Virus record (IMG/VR): IMGVR_UViG_3300032117_000114 | Location: 1-29,974 of that record | DNA from: a virus | Direction: 5' to 3' (one strand) | DNA: 29,974 nucleotides | Translations under genes and position numbers: made by a program | The notes under the pieces: model-generated | The model's input: only the letters and a program-made list of their open reading frames with translations | Database searches by the model: none | Told to the model about the DNA's origin: nothing | Shown: positions 1-7,609 of the stretch, piece by piece | Position numbering within the stretch: position 1 is the stretch's first letter | How the letters are laid out: every line of letters begins with the position of its first letter

Positions 1-90
1 TTTGCCACCTTCTAAAGTCATGCCACCAAAACGACCACAGCGAGGACGAAACGCTAGTTCGGGTAGCATTTCAAATTCATTTAGTCTCAT
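1..90 (-). CDS. Partial phage protein, N-terminal end only
   Basis: Only the first 30 codons lie in the window and the gene runs off the left edge. The peptide begins MRLNEFEMLPELAFRPRCGR and continues with FGGMTLEGGK. The ATG at 90 overlaps the stop of the upstream acetyltransferase gene by four bases (ATGA), which supports this start. A second in-frame ATG lies at 21-19, at the MTLEGGK segment. I recall MTLEGG-like starts on other phage virion proteins, so the mature gene could begin there. The function cannot be assigned from this fragment. Its place at the distal end of the late operon would fit an internal virion or tail protein, but that is inference. Confidence 0.6.
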   Translation of the reverse strand, partial: MRLNEFEMLPELAFRPRCGRFGGMTLEGGK

Positions 91-512
91 AATTTAATCC
101 CCAAGAATCTGCACTCATCTTTGAGCATCCCATATAAAATTAGATTTGATCCATCAGTACAACCTTGTCTAACTAGACCTTCTCGTTTAAATCCTAGACC
201 TTCATCAAACTTTTGAGCATGTAAGTTATCTTCTCTAACTAACGCTGTTACTCTTTGGCATTTAAGTTGGATAAAAGGATAAGCAAAACATCTCCACAAA
301 AATTCTTTGGTTAACCAATACTTACCAGGTAAAGCTACTACGTGCATACTAATTGAAGCAACTGTGTACATGTTATAAGCAACTGCCCCTATGATTTCAC
401 CGTCTTCCTCCATAGCAAACGCAACAGAATCAGTACGGGAATAACGCTCGTCAATACGAGTTTCCATCCATTGGAGGACACGGTCATCTTCTCCGTACAC
501 AACTTTTTTCAT
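87..512 (-). CDS. GNAT-family N-acetyltransferase-like protein
   Basis: This 141-residue protein has the size and layout of a GNAT fold. A beta strand with EIIGAVAYNMYT lies near residues 38-49. A segment around residues 86-112 (RVTALVREDNLHAQKFDEGL followed by GFKREG) matches the acetyl-CoA binding region, where an asparagine precedes a helix and a G-F-x-x-E-G strand. The family transfers an acetyl group from acetyl-CoA to an amine, and the substrate here is unknown. Small GNAT proteins are common in late regions of phages, where they might modify a host or virion protein. The gene sits after the tail genes and overlaps the next gene by four bases. No strong ribosome binding site is visible before the ATG. 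Confidence 0.75.
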   Translation of the reverse strand: MKKVVYGEDDRVLQWMETRIDERYSRTDSVAFAMEEDGEIIGAVAYNMYTVASISMHVVALPGKYWLTKEFLWRCFAYPFIQLKCQRVTALVREDNLHAQKFDEGLGFKREGLVRQGCTDGSNLILYGMLKDECRFLGIKL

Positions 513-558
513 AGTGCATCAATTTTAACCTGATATACCACATTTTGCCCTAACTATT

Positions 559-1344
559 TTATGTGAAATGAGACCCTTCCGCAATTATCACAAGATTAGA
601 ACCAGCCCCTTGCCCAAGAGTTGGGCCAGTACCACCATAAGCAGTAGATAACCCCCACACGACGTTAACATTAGAACCCGAATATTGCACAACTGGGTCA
701 AACCAAAAAGTACTATAGTCAGTACCATCATAATAAACACTTGACCCTGGGGAAGCATAATGAATAATTGGGGTTGTAAGACTTGTTGATCCCACACTAT
801 TACTATAAACGCCTGAAGAATCCCAGACCATATAAAACGCACCGCCAGAGATCGCTGTTCTAGCAAAGGCAATAGCGTGGTTACTTACTGTAGTCGCAAT
901 CTTAGGAATAATGTGGGGTTGTGTACTTAAGTATGAAACACCGCCCGTATTGTTCATTACAAGCACCCCTGTACCTGTACCAGAATAAGATATTGATGGG
1001 TTTATAGGTTGAAAAATATAAACAGTAGGTCTAGTAACCGCTGAAAATTGCATAGTCCAAGTAATATTGGAGCCGCTTGTACTAGCTATTTTGAACCATT
1101 GAAGGCAGCAATAACCAGAACAATTAAAGAATGGAACAATAATACTAGCCGTTGTTGTAAAGGTAAATGTGTAAAGATTACAAATTGGGGTTGGTATACC
1201 ATAAGAAGCATAATACCCAGCAGCATAACTTGGAAAATCATATTCCGTTACATATGTAGCTCTTCCTGCATACACAAGGTTATATGAATATGAAGAGACA
1301 ATTACTTGTCCGTTATTATTATGAAGGGAGAAACCAAAACTCAT
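559..1344 (-). CDS. Putative tail/virion protein, beta-rich, unknown
   Basis: A 261-residue protein, rich in Ser, Thr, Gly, Tyr and aromatic residues, typical of beta-structured virion proteins. I chose the ATG at 1344 because it overlaps the upstream stop by ATGA. The open frame continues upstream, but that part is out-of-frame shadow of the upstream gene. The N-terminus MSFGFSLHNNNGQVIVSS resembles the N-terminus of the upstream neighbour (MGFGISITQTNSQVFDSTAA). The two may therefore be tandem relatives, similar to the short-to-medium 'MxYG(F/L)' tail proteins seen in many phages. Cysteines are clustered near residues 55-80 (ICNLY, FFNCSGYCCLQW). Function is unknown; a tail-tip or fibre-associated role is inferred from context. 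Confidence 0.7.
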   Translation of the reverse strand: MSFGFSLHNNNGQVIVSSYSYNLVYAGRATYVTEYDFPSYAAGYYASYGIPTPICNLYTFTFTTTASIIVPFFNCSGYCCLQWFKIASTSGSNITWTMQFSAVTRPTVYIFQPINPSISYSGTGTGVLVMNNTGGVSYLSTQPHIIPKIATTVSNHAIAFARTAISGGAFYMVWDSSGVYSNSVGSTSLTTPIIHYASPGSSVYYDGTDYSTFWFDPVVQYSGSNVNVVWGLSTAYGGTGPTLGQGAGSNLVIIAEGSHFT

Positions 1345-1652
1345 ACGGCAAACACCAAAAGTTGAGTAGGTGAATATACTCCAGAAACCCCTGCTCCCGG
1401 ACTCCACGATACGGTTGGGTATCCCCCAGAATAAGTTACCACTGGGACAGCTAAATATAATCCTTGCCCTGCTGCACCAGGCCCCGGGGCCGCACATACC
1501 CCAACCCGAATAGTAAAACCAGCAAGGCTAGGATAAGATTTACTGCTACTATTATTAGCTGGAACAGAGATAATATCAACAATGCAACCAGGGGCAGCAG
1601 TACTATCAAAAACTTGACTGTTAGTTTGGGTAATACTAATACCAAAACCCAT
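1341..1652 (-). CDS. Small putative tail protein, unknown
   Basis: A 103-residue protein starting MGFGISITQTNSQVFDSTAA, with the same start pattern as the next gene. It is Gly, Ser and Val rich, with no charged core, no signal peptide and no membrane segment, consistent with a beta-sandwich virion component. It is tightly linked: its ATG shares a base with the stop of the J-like gene upstream (TAATG), and its own stop overlaps the following ATG. Such coupling suggests co-translation with the tail-tip genes. No enzymatic motif is visible. A structural role is inferred from composition and neighbours only. Confidence 0.65.
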   Translation of the reverse strand: MGFGISITQTNSQVFDSTAAPGCIVDIISVPANNSSSKSYPSLAGFTIRVGVCAAPGPGAAGQGLYLAVPVVTYSGGYPTVSWSPGAGVSGVYSPTQLLVFAV

Positions 1653-3040
1653 TAGAGTTGTCCTATACGAACAACAAGTGAGCCGCCACTATATACATCA
1701 ATACGTTGATTAGTACCGTCAATAAATAAATAGTTTCCCGCACTTTGAGTAAAGGTTGCAGTACCAGCAGTAATAGAACCTAAGTTTGCAGTTATAGCAG
1801 ACAAAGTACTTACGCTTATTTTATCGGCAGTAATAGTGCTAGTAGCAATGTTTCCACCAGTAATAGTAGTAGAAGCAATGTTTCCACCAGTAATAGTAGA
1901 TGAGGATATCTGTGTACCTGTAATAGTGCCTGCAGCAATTTGAGAAGCTGTGATTGAGTTAGCGGTTATTTTTCCGCCATCAATAGTAGTTGAGTTTGAG
2001 TTTACGTCTTGAGCCGCATTAGTTACAACAATATATGAAGACGCTAATTTAGTAGCAGTAATAGAGTTTGTGCCAATACGGTCTGCAGATATAGTTCCAG
2101 CATTAATTTTTGACGCATCAAGATCAGATATCTTGGCATTATCAATAGCTGCATTTGCGATCTTAGCATTTGTAATAGTGCCATCTGCAATATAAGCATC
2201 CCCGATGTATACACCTGGGTTTCGAGTAACACCGTTAACAGTAGTAGTAGATGTTTGTACTATAAATGGTACAACTGGGGAAATTGATGTACCTGGAGCT
2301 GCAATAGCAAAAGAGTCTGCTCGTATTAAAAACGTTGAATAAGGTGCAGCAGAAGTCCCAGTATTGGCTAAACCAAAACCAGAAACATATCCATTTGTGT
2401 CTACTTTAACTGTGTACTGCCCATTCAACGCAGTTACTTGAGTTGTATTAGTAGATATGGTTGTAGCAAGATCAGTATAAAGCTGTGTTGTTGTAATTGA
2501 GTTTGTTAAGCTAGCAATCAAAAGTGCTGGGTTAGTGGCAGTTGCCCCAACTGTTCCACCAGTAGCGTTATAAGGGCCTTTAACATTAGCTAGAGAAACA
2601 AACCTAATCCAGTAATAAGCAGTAAGTGAATTACCAACAGAGTCTGAAAAAACGGCAGCTGAAGTTGAACCTACTAAAGTAGCAGTACCTAACGAGTTAG
2701 TAGATGACCTCCATATTTCTACGTAAGATGGATTAGCATATGTAGGTGTGTCCCATGCCAAGATGATTGTGGCAAATGCACCAGCCACAGAAAATCCTGT
2801 AGGCGCAGGAGGAATTGTGTAATCTGTAAAAGCGTTATAACCACCAGTGCCAGTAGATGTATTTAATATTGCGCTTGATAAACCAGTAGTAATAATTTCT
2901 GAATTCGGAAGCGGCTTTCCTGATATGGCACTACCAAGGATAAGTAATGTTTCCCTCATTGGGCGAAGAACTGCCGCAACATTAGGATCATCTATTGCGC
3001 TTATTGACGGTATGCCAGGAAGTTTAGGAAGCGCTGCCAT
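1652..3040 (-). CDS. J-like tail-tip / central fibre protein
   Basis: A 462-residue protein in three parts. Residues about 78-160 look like a fibronectin type III domain (PPAPTGFSVAGAF, then IILAWDTP, then YYWIRFVSLANVKGPYN). Residues about 203-295 (LNGQYTVKVDTNGYVSGFGL, SFAIAAP, GVYIGDAYIADGTITNAKIA) match the C-terminal part of lambda gpJ-type host specificity proteins, the DUF1983-like region. Residues about 286-440 are a run of short repeats of the type TIT-x-x-x-I, including a nearly exact 10-residue duplication, and probably form a trimeric beta-helix-like stalk. The family contacts the host receptor at the tail tip. It follows the hub-like gene with a TAATG junction. Assignment as a J-like C-terminal fragment is fairly secure; its exact place in this virion is not known. 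Confidence 0.75.
   Translation of the reverse strand: MAALPKLPGIPSISAIDDPNVAAVLRPMRETLLILGSAISGKPLPNSEIITTGLSSAILNTSTGTGGYNAFTDYTIPPAPTGFSVAGAFATIILAWDTPTYANPSYVEIWRSSTNSLGTATLVGSTSAAVFSDSVGNSLTAYYWIRFVSLANVKGPYNATGGTVGATATNPALLIASLTNSITTTQLYTDLATTISTNTTQVTALNGQYTVKVDTNGYVSGFGLANTGTSAAPYSTFLIRADSFAIAAPGTSISPVVPFIVQTSTTTVNGVTRNPGVYIGDAYIADGTITNAKIANAAIDNAKISDLDASKINAGTISADRIGTNSITATKLASSYIVVTNAAQDVNSNSTTIDGGKITANSITASQIAAGTITGTQISSSTITGGNIASTTITGGNIATSTITADKISVSTLSAITANLGSITAGTATFTQSAGNYLFIDGTNQRIDVYSGGSLVVRIGQL
1845..1899. repeat. 30-bp-period direct repeat in the J-like gene
   Basis: Two identical 25-base copies start at 1845 and 1875 (plus strand GCAATGTTTCCACCAGTAAT and onward). They encode the duplicated peptide TITGGNIA in the stalk of the J-like protein. 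Further diverged units of the same ITxxxI type lie on both sides. Copy-number change here would lengthen or shorten the stalk without breaking the frame. Confidence 0.8.
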
Positions 3041-4713
3041 TAAACAGTTCCTATTTCATTCATAGTAGTCGCAATGTTTATACGCCTAACTGGAACGTTA
3101 CCAGTGATTTCAATTTCCCAAACATATGCACGAACAGCGGCAATTCTTACAGGAAAATCCGTTGTTGGGCTACCAGAATAAACGCTTACCCCATCAGCAT
3201 AGATTGTTATTGTAAGACTTGAACCTGAATGAGCAGCCATATATACCCAGTCAGCATGTAACTGTAAAGCCGCATAACTTACAGGTTTAGGGTGTAGAAA
3301 CTTCTTTGACTTCCAATCAAATGTTGTATTGGATGTAGTGCTAGTATCAAGGCTATAAACTTTATTGTCTACGTTACTTAGAATATAAATAATTCCAGTT
3401 GTAGGTTCTATAAATAAACATCTTACAGAAGCTGAAAAATTTACAAGCGGTGGATTATCTTGGCGTAACATAACAACGCCGTTGTAATTTGAACCTACAT
3501 TATAAAAACCAATATACATGTCGTTATAAAGCGCACCTATCATTGACGCTGGGTTTAGCGTTTGCCAATCATCCCTTGTGTAAAGCCCTGTTGTAATAAC
3601 ATCACTTTGACCAGACGTAATAGATACCAAACCATTAGGGCTTGCATAAAGAACGCCATATTGATCTGAGGCAATTGAGAATTTAGATACGCACGGCTGA
3701 AGCATAGATAGCTTGGACTGCGACATAGATGATGGGCTTGTCCCGGTAACAATATACGGTTCTTTTGTTGTACCGACAAATAAAGAACTCTCGAAAGTAC
3801 CTAGACCAACTATAGGGTAATCGGTTGTTAGCATATAACTAACAGGCCAAGCATGGGGTAAATACGGCTCACAAAACCATATTTGGTTTCCTGTAAACCC
3901 AGCCAAAATCCCGTTAGGCAATGCTACTAAACCTTGAAGGGTTGTAGGGGGTGGTGTGAAATAAAGAGAAGGTAGGGTTTGTCCAAGGTTAGCTGAAGTA
4001 ACCGTATCAGAAAAACTTGTAATGGAGTAAGGTATTTGGGCAACCAGTTCATACCCTACAGATGTAGACCCTACAACGGAACGATAAATTCTTTTATAGA
4101 CAAAATTATAATTACCTGATGCGCCTGAGTTTGCAATATTAGCTATAGCTACTGTACCGCCAGAAAAATTTACAGCAATTTCAGCTGATGGTGGACTAGG
4201 TGCAGATTCCTCAAGCACGGAACCAAATTGAGTTACATATGTATAAATATATGTTCTTGTTTCTGTAGGGGCTGTTCCCCCAGAAGCAGTTACAGTAGGA
4301 GTATCAGTTGGAAATGGTACACCCATTTCATAGGAAACATTAGGAAAAGGAGCAGAACCTGCACTATTTCCACTAGCCAATGCCCAATTAGTTTTCTTCG
4401 GGCCGAACGCTGTGCTAGTAAAGTAAAGCCTATCGTCTGTTAAGTCAGCAATTGGCCCGGGGACTACATCAACTACGCTTTCCCACTCTAACCAAATAAA
4501 AGATGGGGTAGTACCAGACGGAGCAAAGAATTTATATATTGTTTGCGTGTCAGAATAATAAGGCGTGTAAGCCAAAGTTGGTGATTTCCAAGGACGAATT
4601 TCACCAGATTGAAGTTTTAAGTTTGAAGCAACTTGAGCTTGGTTTTGGGCAAGTAAAGTGGGGCCAGTGCGTGGACTAATGCCGGAAAAGTTCTCTACCG
4701 TTATTGCACTCAT
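3040..4713 (-). CDS. Putative tail hub/nozzle structural protein
   Basis: A 557-residue protein starting MSAITVENFSGISPRTGPTL and continuing with a QVASNLKLQSGEIRPWKSP segment. I recognise this start as a common feature of a phage structural family whose members carry many short beta-strand blades, suggesting a beta-propeller or nozzle-like body. Blade-like segments include GLVALPNGILAGFTGNQIWF, GTFESSLFVGTTKEPYIVTG and YGVLYASPNGLV. No catalytic motif is visible. A fibronectin-like region may lie near residues 135-240 (YIYTYVTQFGSVLEESAPSP). It precedes the J-like tail-tip gene with a one-base overlap, which suits a distal tail or hub role. The exact function is not established from sequence alone. 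Confidence 0.7.
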   Translation of the reverse strand: MSAITVENFSGISPRTGPTLLAQNQAQVASNLKLQSGEIRPWKSPTLAYTPYYSDTQTIYKFFAPSGTTPSFIWLEWESVVDVVPGPIADLTDDRLYFTSTAFGPKKTNWALASGNSAGSAPFPNVSYEMGVPFPTDTPTVTASGGTAPTETRTYIYTYVTQFGSVLEESAPSPPSAEIAVNFSGGTVAIANIANSGASGNYNFVYKRIYRSVVGSTSVGYELVAQIPYSITSFSDTVTSANLGQTLPSLYFTPPPTTLQGLVALPNGILAGFTGNQIWFCEPYLPHAWPVSYMLTTDYPIVGLGTFESSLFVGTTKEPYIVTGTSPSSMSQSKLSMLQPCVSKFSIASDQYGVLYASPNGLVSITSGQSDVITTGLYTRDDWQTLNPASMIGALYNDMYIGFYNVGSNYNGVVMLRQDNPPLVNFSASVRCLFIEPTTGIIYILSNVDNKVYSLDTSTTSNTTFDWKSKKFLHPKPVSYAALQLHADWVYMAAHSGSSLTITIYADGVSVYSGSPTTDFPVRIAAVRAYVWEIEITGNVPVRRINIATTMNEIGTV

Positions 4714-4726
4714 AGCCCCACATCCT

Positions 4727-5032
4727 TTAAACTTTTAAATCTTCTTCTGTAATAGCTGGAATAACGATTCCGTCACCAAGGTCAACTGTCTTTGGTGCTT
4801 CTGGCTCCGCTTTATCAGCTTTTTTGCGCCCTTTAGGAGCAGCTTCGATTTTAGGTACTTCTGTTATCTTGGCTTCTAACTCAACCAATAACTTTTGCCC
4901 GTCATCATTTAAAGTAAATACACCGTCAATTCTGTCGCCAACTTTTTTACGGTTAGCCATTTGACCGACAATAATATTTCCGCAAACTAACTCAGCGCCA
5001 GAGGCTTGCATAAACTGCTCATAGCTCATCAT
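4727..5032 (-). CDS. Hypothetical small protein, Lys/Glu-rich middle
   Basis: A 101-residue protein. Residues 1-57 look globular (YEQFMQASGAELVCGNIIVG; GVFTLNDDGQKLLVELEAKI), and a disordered Lys/Ala/Pro stretch follows (PKGRKKADKAEPEAPKTVD). The start is the first of two adjacent ATG codons, preceded by AGGAG with eight bases of spacing; the second ATG is possible. It sits between the endolysin and hub genes with short gaps. I do not recognise the family and no function is proposed. Confidence 0.7.
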   Translation of the reverse strand: MMSYEQFMQASGAELVCGNIIVGQMANRKKVGDRIDGVFTLNDDGQKLLVELEAKITEVPKIEAAPKGRKKADKAEPEAPKTVDLGDGIVIPAITEEDLKV

Positions 5033-5043
5033 AATTGAAACTC

Positions 5044-5643
5044 CTAATTGTTTAAGATGGATAGCATTTTTTGAGTCAGGCCAACCCGATCCTCAAGCCC
5101 GATTGTGCCACCATTAATACGCTTGGTCAAAGCAACCCAGTCTTCGTTATCAGCCAAAAGATTGCATTTGTGCGTTTTCCAAAACCAGCCTGCTGACAGC
5201 ATGGCATACATGGGGGTTGAAACCAGATCGGGGGTTGCTACCAAATCTATTTTGATGGTCTGACCGCAGTGCCAATAGTTATCGTGCCCAGTCAACTGAA
5301 TAGCACCTCTCCCACGAAACCTGTACCCGTCTCCACTAGCTTCATCTCTGTTTCCGTCACGGCTAGCGTAAGCTCTGTTAGCTATCCTCTCAGGCTGGTG
5401 TGCGTACTGTGCAGCATTGGAAGCGTTAAAGTGGCTAGGCCAGACACGAACTAAAGACTCAGCAGAGTAATTTAGACCTTCCTCAAGTTTTGTATATCTA
5501 CCACTTTCATGTGCAGTCTGAGCTATAAAAGCCGCTATCTCATCGGCGTTATTAATACCAAACGCTACAAGTGTAGTATTGATCGGTTCAACCCAAATGG
5601 CAGCTACCCCGATGCCATGCAGATGTTGTGCTGTGACGTTCAT
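5044..5643 (-). CDS. Endolysin, GH19 chitinase-like muramidase
   Basis: This 199-residue protein is a single-domain glycoside hydrolase of the GH19 (chitinase class I-like) fold used by many phages to cut peptidoglycan. AAFIAQTAHESGRYTKLEEG carries the likely proton-donor glutamate E46 in A-H-E-S and further acidic residues at E54/E55. The signature GRGAIQLTGHDNYW lies at residues 111-124. There is no signal peptide or membrane segment, so it should accumulate in the cytoplasm and need a holin for release. The ATG overlaps the i-spanin stop by ATGA, placing it at the end of the lysis cassette. The length is normal for the family. Confidence 0.93.
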   Translation of the reverse strand: MNVTAQHLHGIGVAAIWVEPINTTLVAFGINNADEIAAFIAQTAHESGRYTKLEEGLNYSAESLVRVWPSHFNASNAAQYAHQPERIANRAYASRDGNRDEASGDGYRFRGRGAIQLTGHDNYWHCGQTIKIDLVATPDLVSTPMYAMLSAGWFWKTHKCNLLADNEDWVALTKRINGGTIGLEDRVGLTQKMLSILNN

Positions 5644-6104
5644 TTACCCGCCTTATTAAATAATGATCTTACTTCGTTGTATTTTGCGATACAGGAGTTA
5701 AGCTCTGTGATGGCTGCATCTCCTTCTGTTGTGAGGGCGACAATATCTTTAATAGCCTGTCTGTCAGAGTTGCTTGCCTGACTTCCATCTCCAGAGGCGG
5801 TATCTGCGGGGGAGTGTACGGAACAGTTGGACGGGAGGCGCAGCTCGCCAGAGTCAATACGAGCATCAATACTAGCTTGCTTGGATTTAATTTCATCTTT
5901 AGCTTTCCTTAGTTGCGTGGTGATTTGACTGAATTTCTCAGTCACCTGTTGCTCTTTTGTTCTAGCTTCGTCGTTGAGTCTTGCGATTTCGATGGCATCC
6001 TCGGTGGACTTTTGAACGTACCCTTCGTGATGACCATAAGTATAAGTGCCGCCAAGTAAAGCAACAAATACAAGAATAATCCAAGTGTTAGGTATTCCAA
6101 ACAT
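5640..6104 (-). CDS. Rz: Rz-like inner-membrane spanin (i-spanin)
   Basis: This 154-residue protein has an N-terminal signal-anchor at about residues 7-24 (TWIILVFVALLGGTYTYG), followed by a long charged helical region predicted to be coiled coil (about residues 30-90). That is the classic Rz layout. It should sit in the inner membrane with its helix across the periplasm and pair with the lipoprotein o-spanin encoded inside it. Together they fuse inner and outer membranes in the last step of lysis. The gene lies directly before the endolysin with an ATGA overlap. The assignment rests on topology, size, a nested lipoprotein in another frame and neighbours; sequence identity to lambda Rz is not claimed. 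Confidence 0.88.
   Translation of the reverse strand: MFGIPNTWIILVFVALLGGTYTYGHHEGYVQKSTEDAIEIARLNDEARTKEQQVTEKFSQITTQLRKAKDEIKSKQASIDARIDSGELRLPSNCSVHSPADTASGDGSQASNSDRQAIKDIVALTTEGDAAITELNSCIAKYNEVRSLFNKAGK
5669..5896 (-). CDS. Rz1: Rz1-like outer-membrane lipoprotein spanin, nested in Rz
   Basis: A 75-residue protein wholly contained in the i-spanin gene, in a different frame. It begins MKLNPSKLVLMLVLTLASCA: a basic n-region, a hydrophobic stretch and a lipobox L16-A17-S18-C19. It should therefore be lipidated at Cys19 and sent to the outer membrane. The mature part is short and proline-rich at its start (RPTVPYTPPQIPPLE), as in Rz1 proteins. AGGAA lies nine bases before the ATG, inside the Rz frame, so it can be translated independently. 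The nested lipoprotein is the strongest evidence that this pair is a two-component spanin. Confidence 0.87.
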   Translation of the reverse strand: MKLNPSKLVLMLVLTLASCASRPTVPYTPPQIPPLEMEVRQATLTDRLLKILSPSQQKEMQPSQSLTPVSQNTTK

Positions 6105-6105
6105 A

Positions 6106-6570
6106 TTATCCTAACTGTGATCTGATGGTAGCTAAACGCTCACGCTCTGCTTCGTCTAAGACAGGAGGAGAGGTAGGAGGGGGTGGAGGAGTCCATCCAG
6201 AAGCAGGTGCAGCAGCCATAGTAATAGTCTGTACAGGAGGGGCAACATAGGCATCCTTATTGTTTTTAACCGCTGTCATCATATTAGTGGCTTCGTTGGT
6301 TAAACCTTTAGTCATAATACCGCCTATCCCCCCAACTATGAGGAGCACAATATCGTTTAGCATCTTGGTGTATGCCTGGTCAATAGGAGCCATTGACTTA
6401 ATTGGCTGGGTTACAAACGTAACTGAATAGAGGAGAGAGAATGTAATGAACGCAAATATGAGTGTCACCATGACAATCACAAAAGCCCTTACCCTAATCT
6501 CTATCTCATCGGCATTGAGTCGTGGATTGTTGGGGTTGGGGGTTAGTAGTTTGAGCAGGATTTCCTTCAA
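6106..6570 (-). CDS. Two-TM membrane protein, holin candidate (TTG start)
   Basis: A 154-residue protein with two predicted membrane segments: residues about 30-52 (FVIVMVTLIFAFITFSLLYS) and 72-90 (NDIVLLIVGGIGGIMTKGL). A hydrophilic, proline-rich C-terminal tail follows (GWTPPPPPTSPP). The likely start is TTG at 6570, with GGAG seven bases upstream, inside the end of the lipoprotein gene, giving a 65-base overlap. Its place immediately before Rz suits a holin or related lysis protein. The charged tail and the glycine-rich second segment fit a pore-forming protein. A second holin candidate lies at 7818, so which one forms the lethal hole is open. Confidence 0.65.
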   Translation of the reverse strand: MKEILLKLLTPNPNNPRLNADEIEIRVRAFVIVMVTLIFAFITFSLLYSVTFVTQPIKSMAPIDQAYTKMLNDIVLLIVGGIGGIMTKGLTNEATNMMTAVKNNKDAYVAPPVQTITMAAAPASGWTPPPPPTSPPVLDEAERERLATIRSQLG

Positions 6571-6739
6571 TTTTCTTCTCCAGGATAGGGGCTACAAGAT
6601 ATTCAGGGCAAGTTTGATCAAACTCGCAGCGAGGTTTTTGGCATTGGGGAGCGCCGAAGTTGTCAGGATTTTGGCAAAAATACCTGTACTGATCTCCACA
6701 CCCCGCTAATAATATAGTCAATAAAGCGCATATTCTCAT
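6506..6739 (-). CDS. Small Cys-rich lipoprotein, unknown role
   Basis: A 77-residue protein with a short lipoprotein signal: MRICALLTILLAGC, lipobox L11-A12-G13-C14. The mature part holds four more cysteines in a compact region (RYFCQNPDNFGAPQCQKPRC, then CEFDQTC), probably paired as disulfides in the periplasm. It is separate from the Rz1 gene downstream, so the cassette encodes two lipoproteins. I recall similar small Cys-rich lipoproteins in lysis regions of other aquatic phages, but the function is not known to me. Options are a lysis helper or an entry-exclusion lipoprotein. The ATG overlaps the upstream stop by ATGA. Confidence 0.75.
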   Translation of the reverse strand: MRICALLTILLAGCGDQYRYFCQNPDNFGAPQCQKPRCEFDQTCPEYLVAPILEKKIEGNPAQTTNPQPQQSTTQCR

Positions 6740-6936
6740 TGGTTACTCTTGTCTCGTTGGGTTTCAAGTTCTTTCTTCAGCTTCTCAATTCTCTTTAAAT
6801 CTGCCGCCATCAGAATTCTCTCTTGGTGAATGTCCATGTACATGAACCCAATGATGGGAAGTACAAGCACAAACAAGAACGCTAACACTATGATGATAAT
6901 TACGTACCCCCATGTGTCACTCGATTTATTGCCCAC
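6736..6936 (-). CDS. Small single-TM protein with coiled coil (GTG start)
   Basis: I place the start at GTG 6936, preceded by AGGA at a suitable distance. The longer open frame reaching 6999 begins inside the preceding gene and has a non-conserved-looking leader. The 66-residue product has one membrane segment at about residues 11-33 (YVIIIIVLAFLFVLVLPIIG) and a charged helical tail (ADLKRIEKLKKELETQRDK) likely to be cytoplasmic or coiled coil. It overlaps the upstream gene by 37 bases and the lipoprotein gene by four. It probably acts in lysis, for example as an antiholin or accessory membrane protein. That is context-based. Confidence 0.6.
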   Translation of the reverse strand: MGNKSSDTWGYVIIIIVLAFLFVLVLPIIGFMYMDIHQERILMAADLKRIEKLKKELETQRDKSNQ

Positions 6937-7550
6937 ATCAGTCCTGCTATGTAAATTGATACAAAAATTACTGCTACTGTGCAAGCACTTAAAAACCAAG
7001 CCTTATCAGCTAATTCTCTTGCATCTGCCTCCTTTTTAGCTTTCTTTCTAATTTCTGCTTTTCTAGCAATTTCTTGTTTTGTTTTAACCGTCCCGATCAT
7101 TGCGTTGACACGGGAATAAAGGTCTTTTAGCTCTGGGGGAACATGATAAATCATGTACTCCGTTAAGTTAACCCTCATGTCTTCCAGCTGGGTTTTTGCC
7201 ATGACTAGCCGAATAGCTATTTCATACGTATCCCCATCTGGGTCAAAAATCTTTTCTATCCTCTCTTCTTCAGTATGGATTGCATCTGAACAGGCTTTGT
7301 AGTTCTTGAAAAATGCAACTAACTGATCCCCAATTTCCGTGTAAAGTGCTTGCTCGTCAAACTTTACTTTTTTCTTATTGCTAGGTTGAGCCGTTTCTTT
7401 ACTAGCTGTTTCCTTTTGTTTTGGTTCTGAGAACAGACTTGTGATCCATCCCCAGATTCCTGTTACTTCTTTTCCAATTGCCTTTACTTCATTAACTGTC
7501 TTTTGAACATCTTTAACTAGGGCTTTTCCCTCGTTGTACATAGAGCACAA
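6900..7550 (-). CDS. Hypothetical helical protein with C-terminal membrane anchor
   Basis: From a TTG at 7550 the product is 216 residues; an ATG follows three codons later, with AAAGAG upstream. Coding-like sequence continues in frame upstream to ATT at 7607 (IEFILLFQAANAAFAGVKEL), right after the stop of the preceding gene, so the true start may be that unusual ATT. The body is helical and charged: a Lys/Glu-rich linker near residues 40-65, then a long helical stretch (IRLVMAKTQLEDMRVNLTEY; KQEIARKAEIRKKAKKEADA). A single membrane segment lies near the C-terminus (AWFLSACTVAVIFVSIYIAG). It lies in the lysis cassette. I do not recognise a function; membrane-bound tail-anchored topology is the main visible property. 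Confidence 0.7.
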   Translation of the reverse strand: MCSMYNEGKALVKDVQKTVNEVKAIGKEVTGIWGWITSLFSEPKQKETASKETAQPSNKKKVKFDEQALYTEIGDQLVAFFKNYKACSDAIHTEEERIEKIFDPDGDTYEIAIRLVMAKTQLEDMRVNLTEYMIYHVPPELKDLYSRVNAMIGTVKTKQEIARKAEIRKKAKKEADARELADKAWFLSACTVAVIFVSIYIAGLMWAINRVTHGGT

Positions 7551-7609
7551 CTCTTTAACGCCAGCAAATGCAGCGTTGGCAGCTTGGAAAAGAAGTATAA
7601 ACTCAATGG

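Noticed and set aside
1345-1497. N-terminal extension of the tail protein at 559-1344
   Set aside because: The extension is the shadow of the upstream gene; the ATG at 1344 has an exact ATGA junction.
5669-5896. Nested frame as a mere shadow of the spanin gene
   Set aside because: Kept as a gene instead because of the lipobox, proline-rich mature part and own ribosome site.
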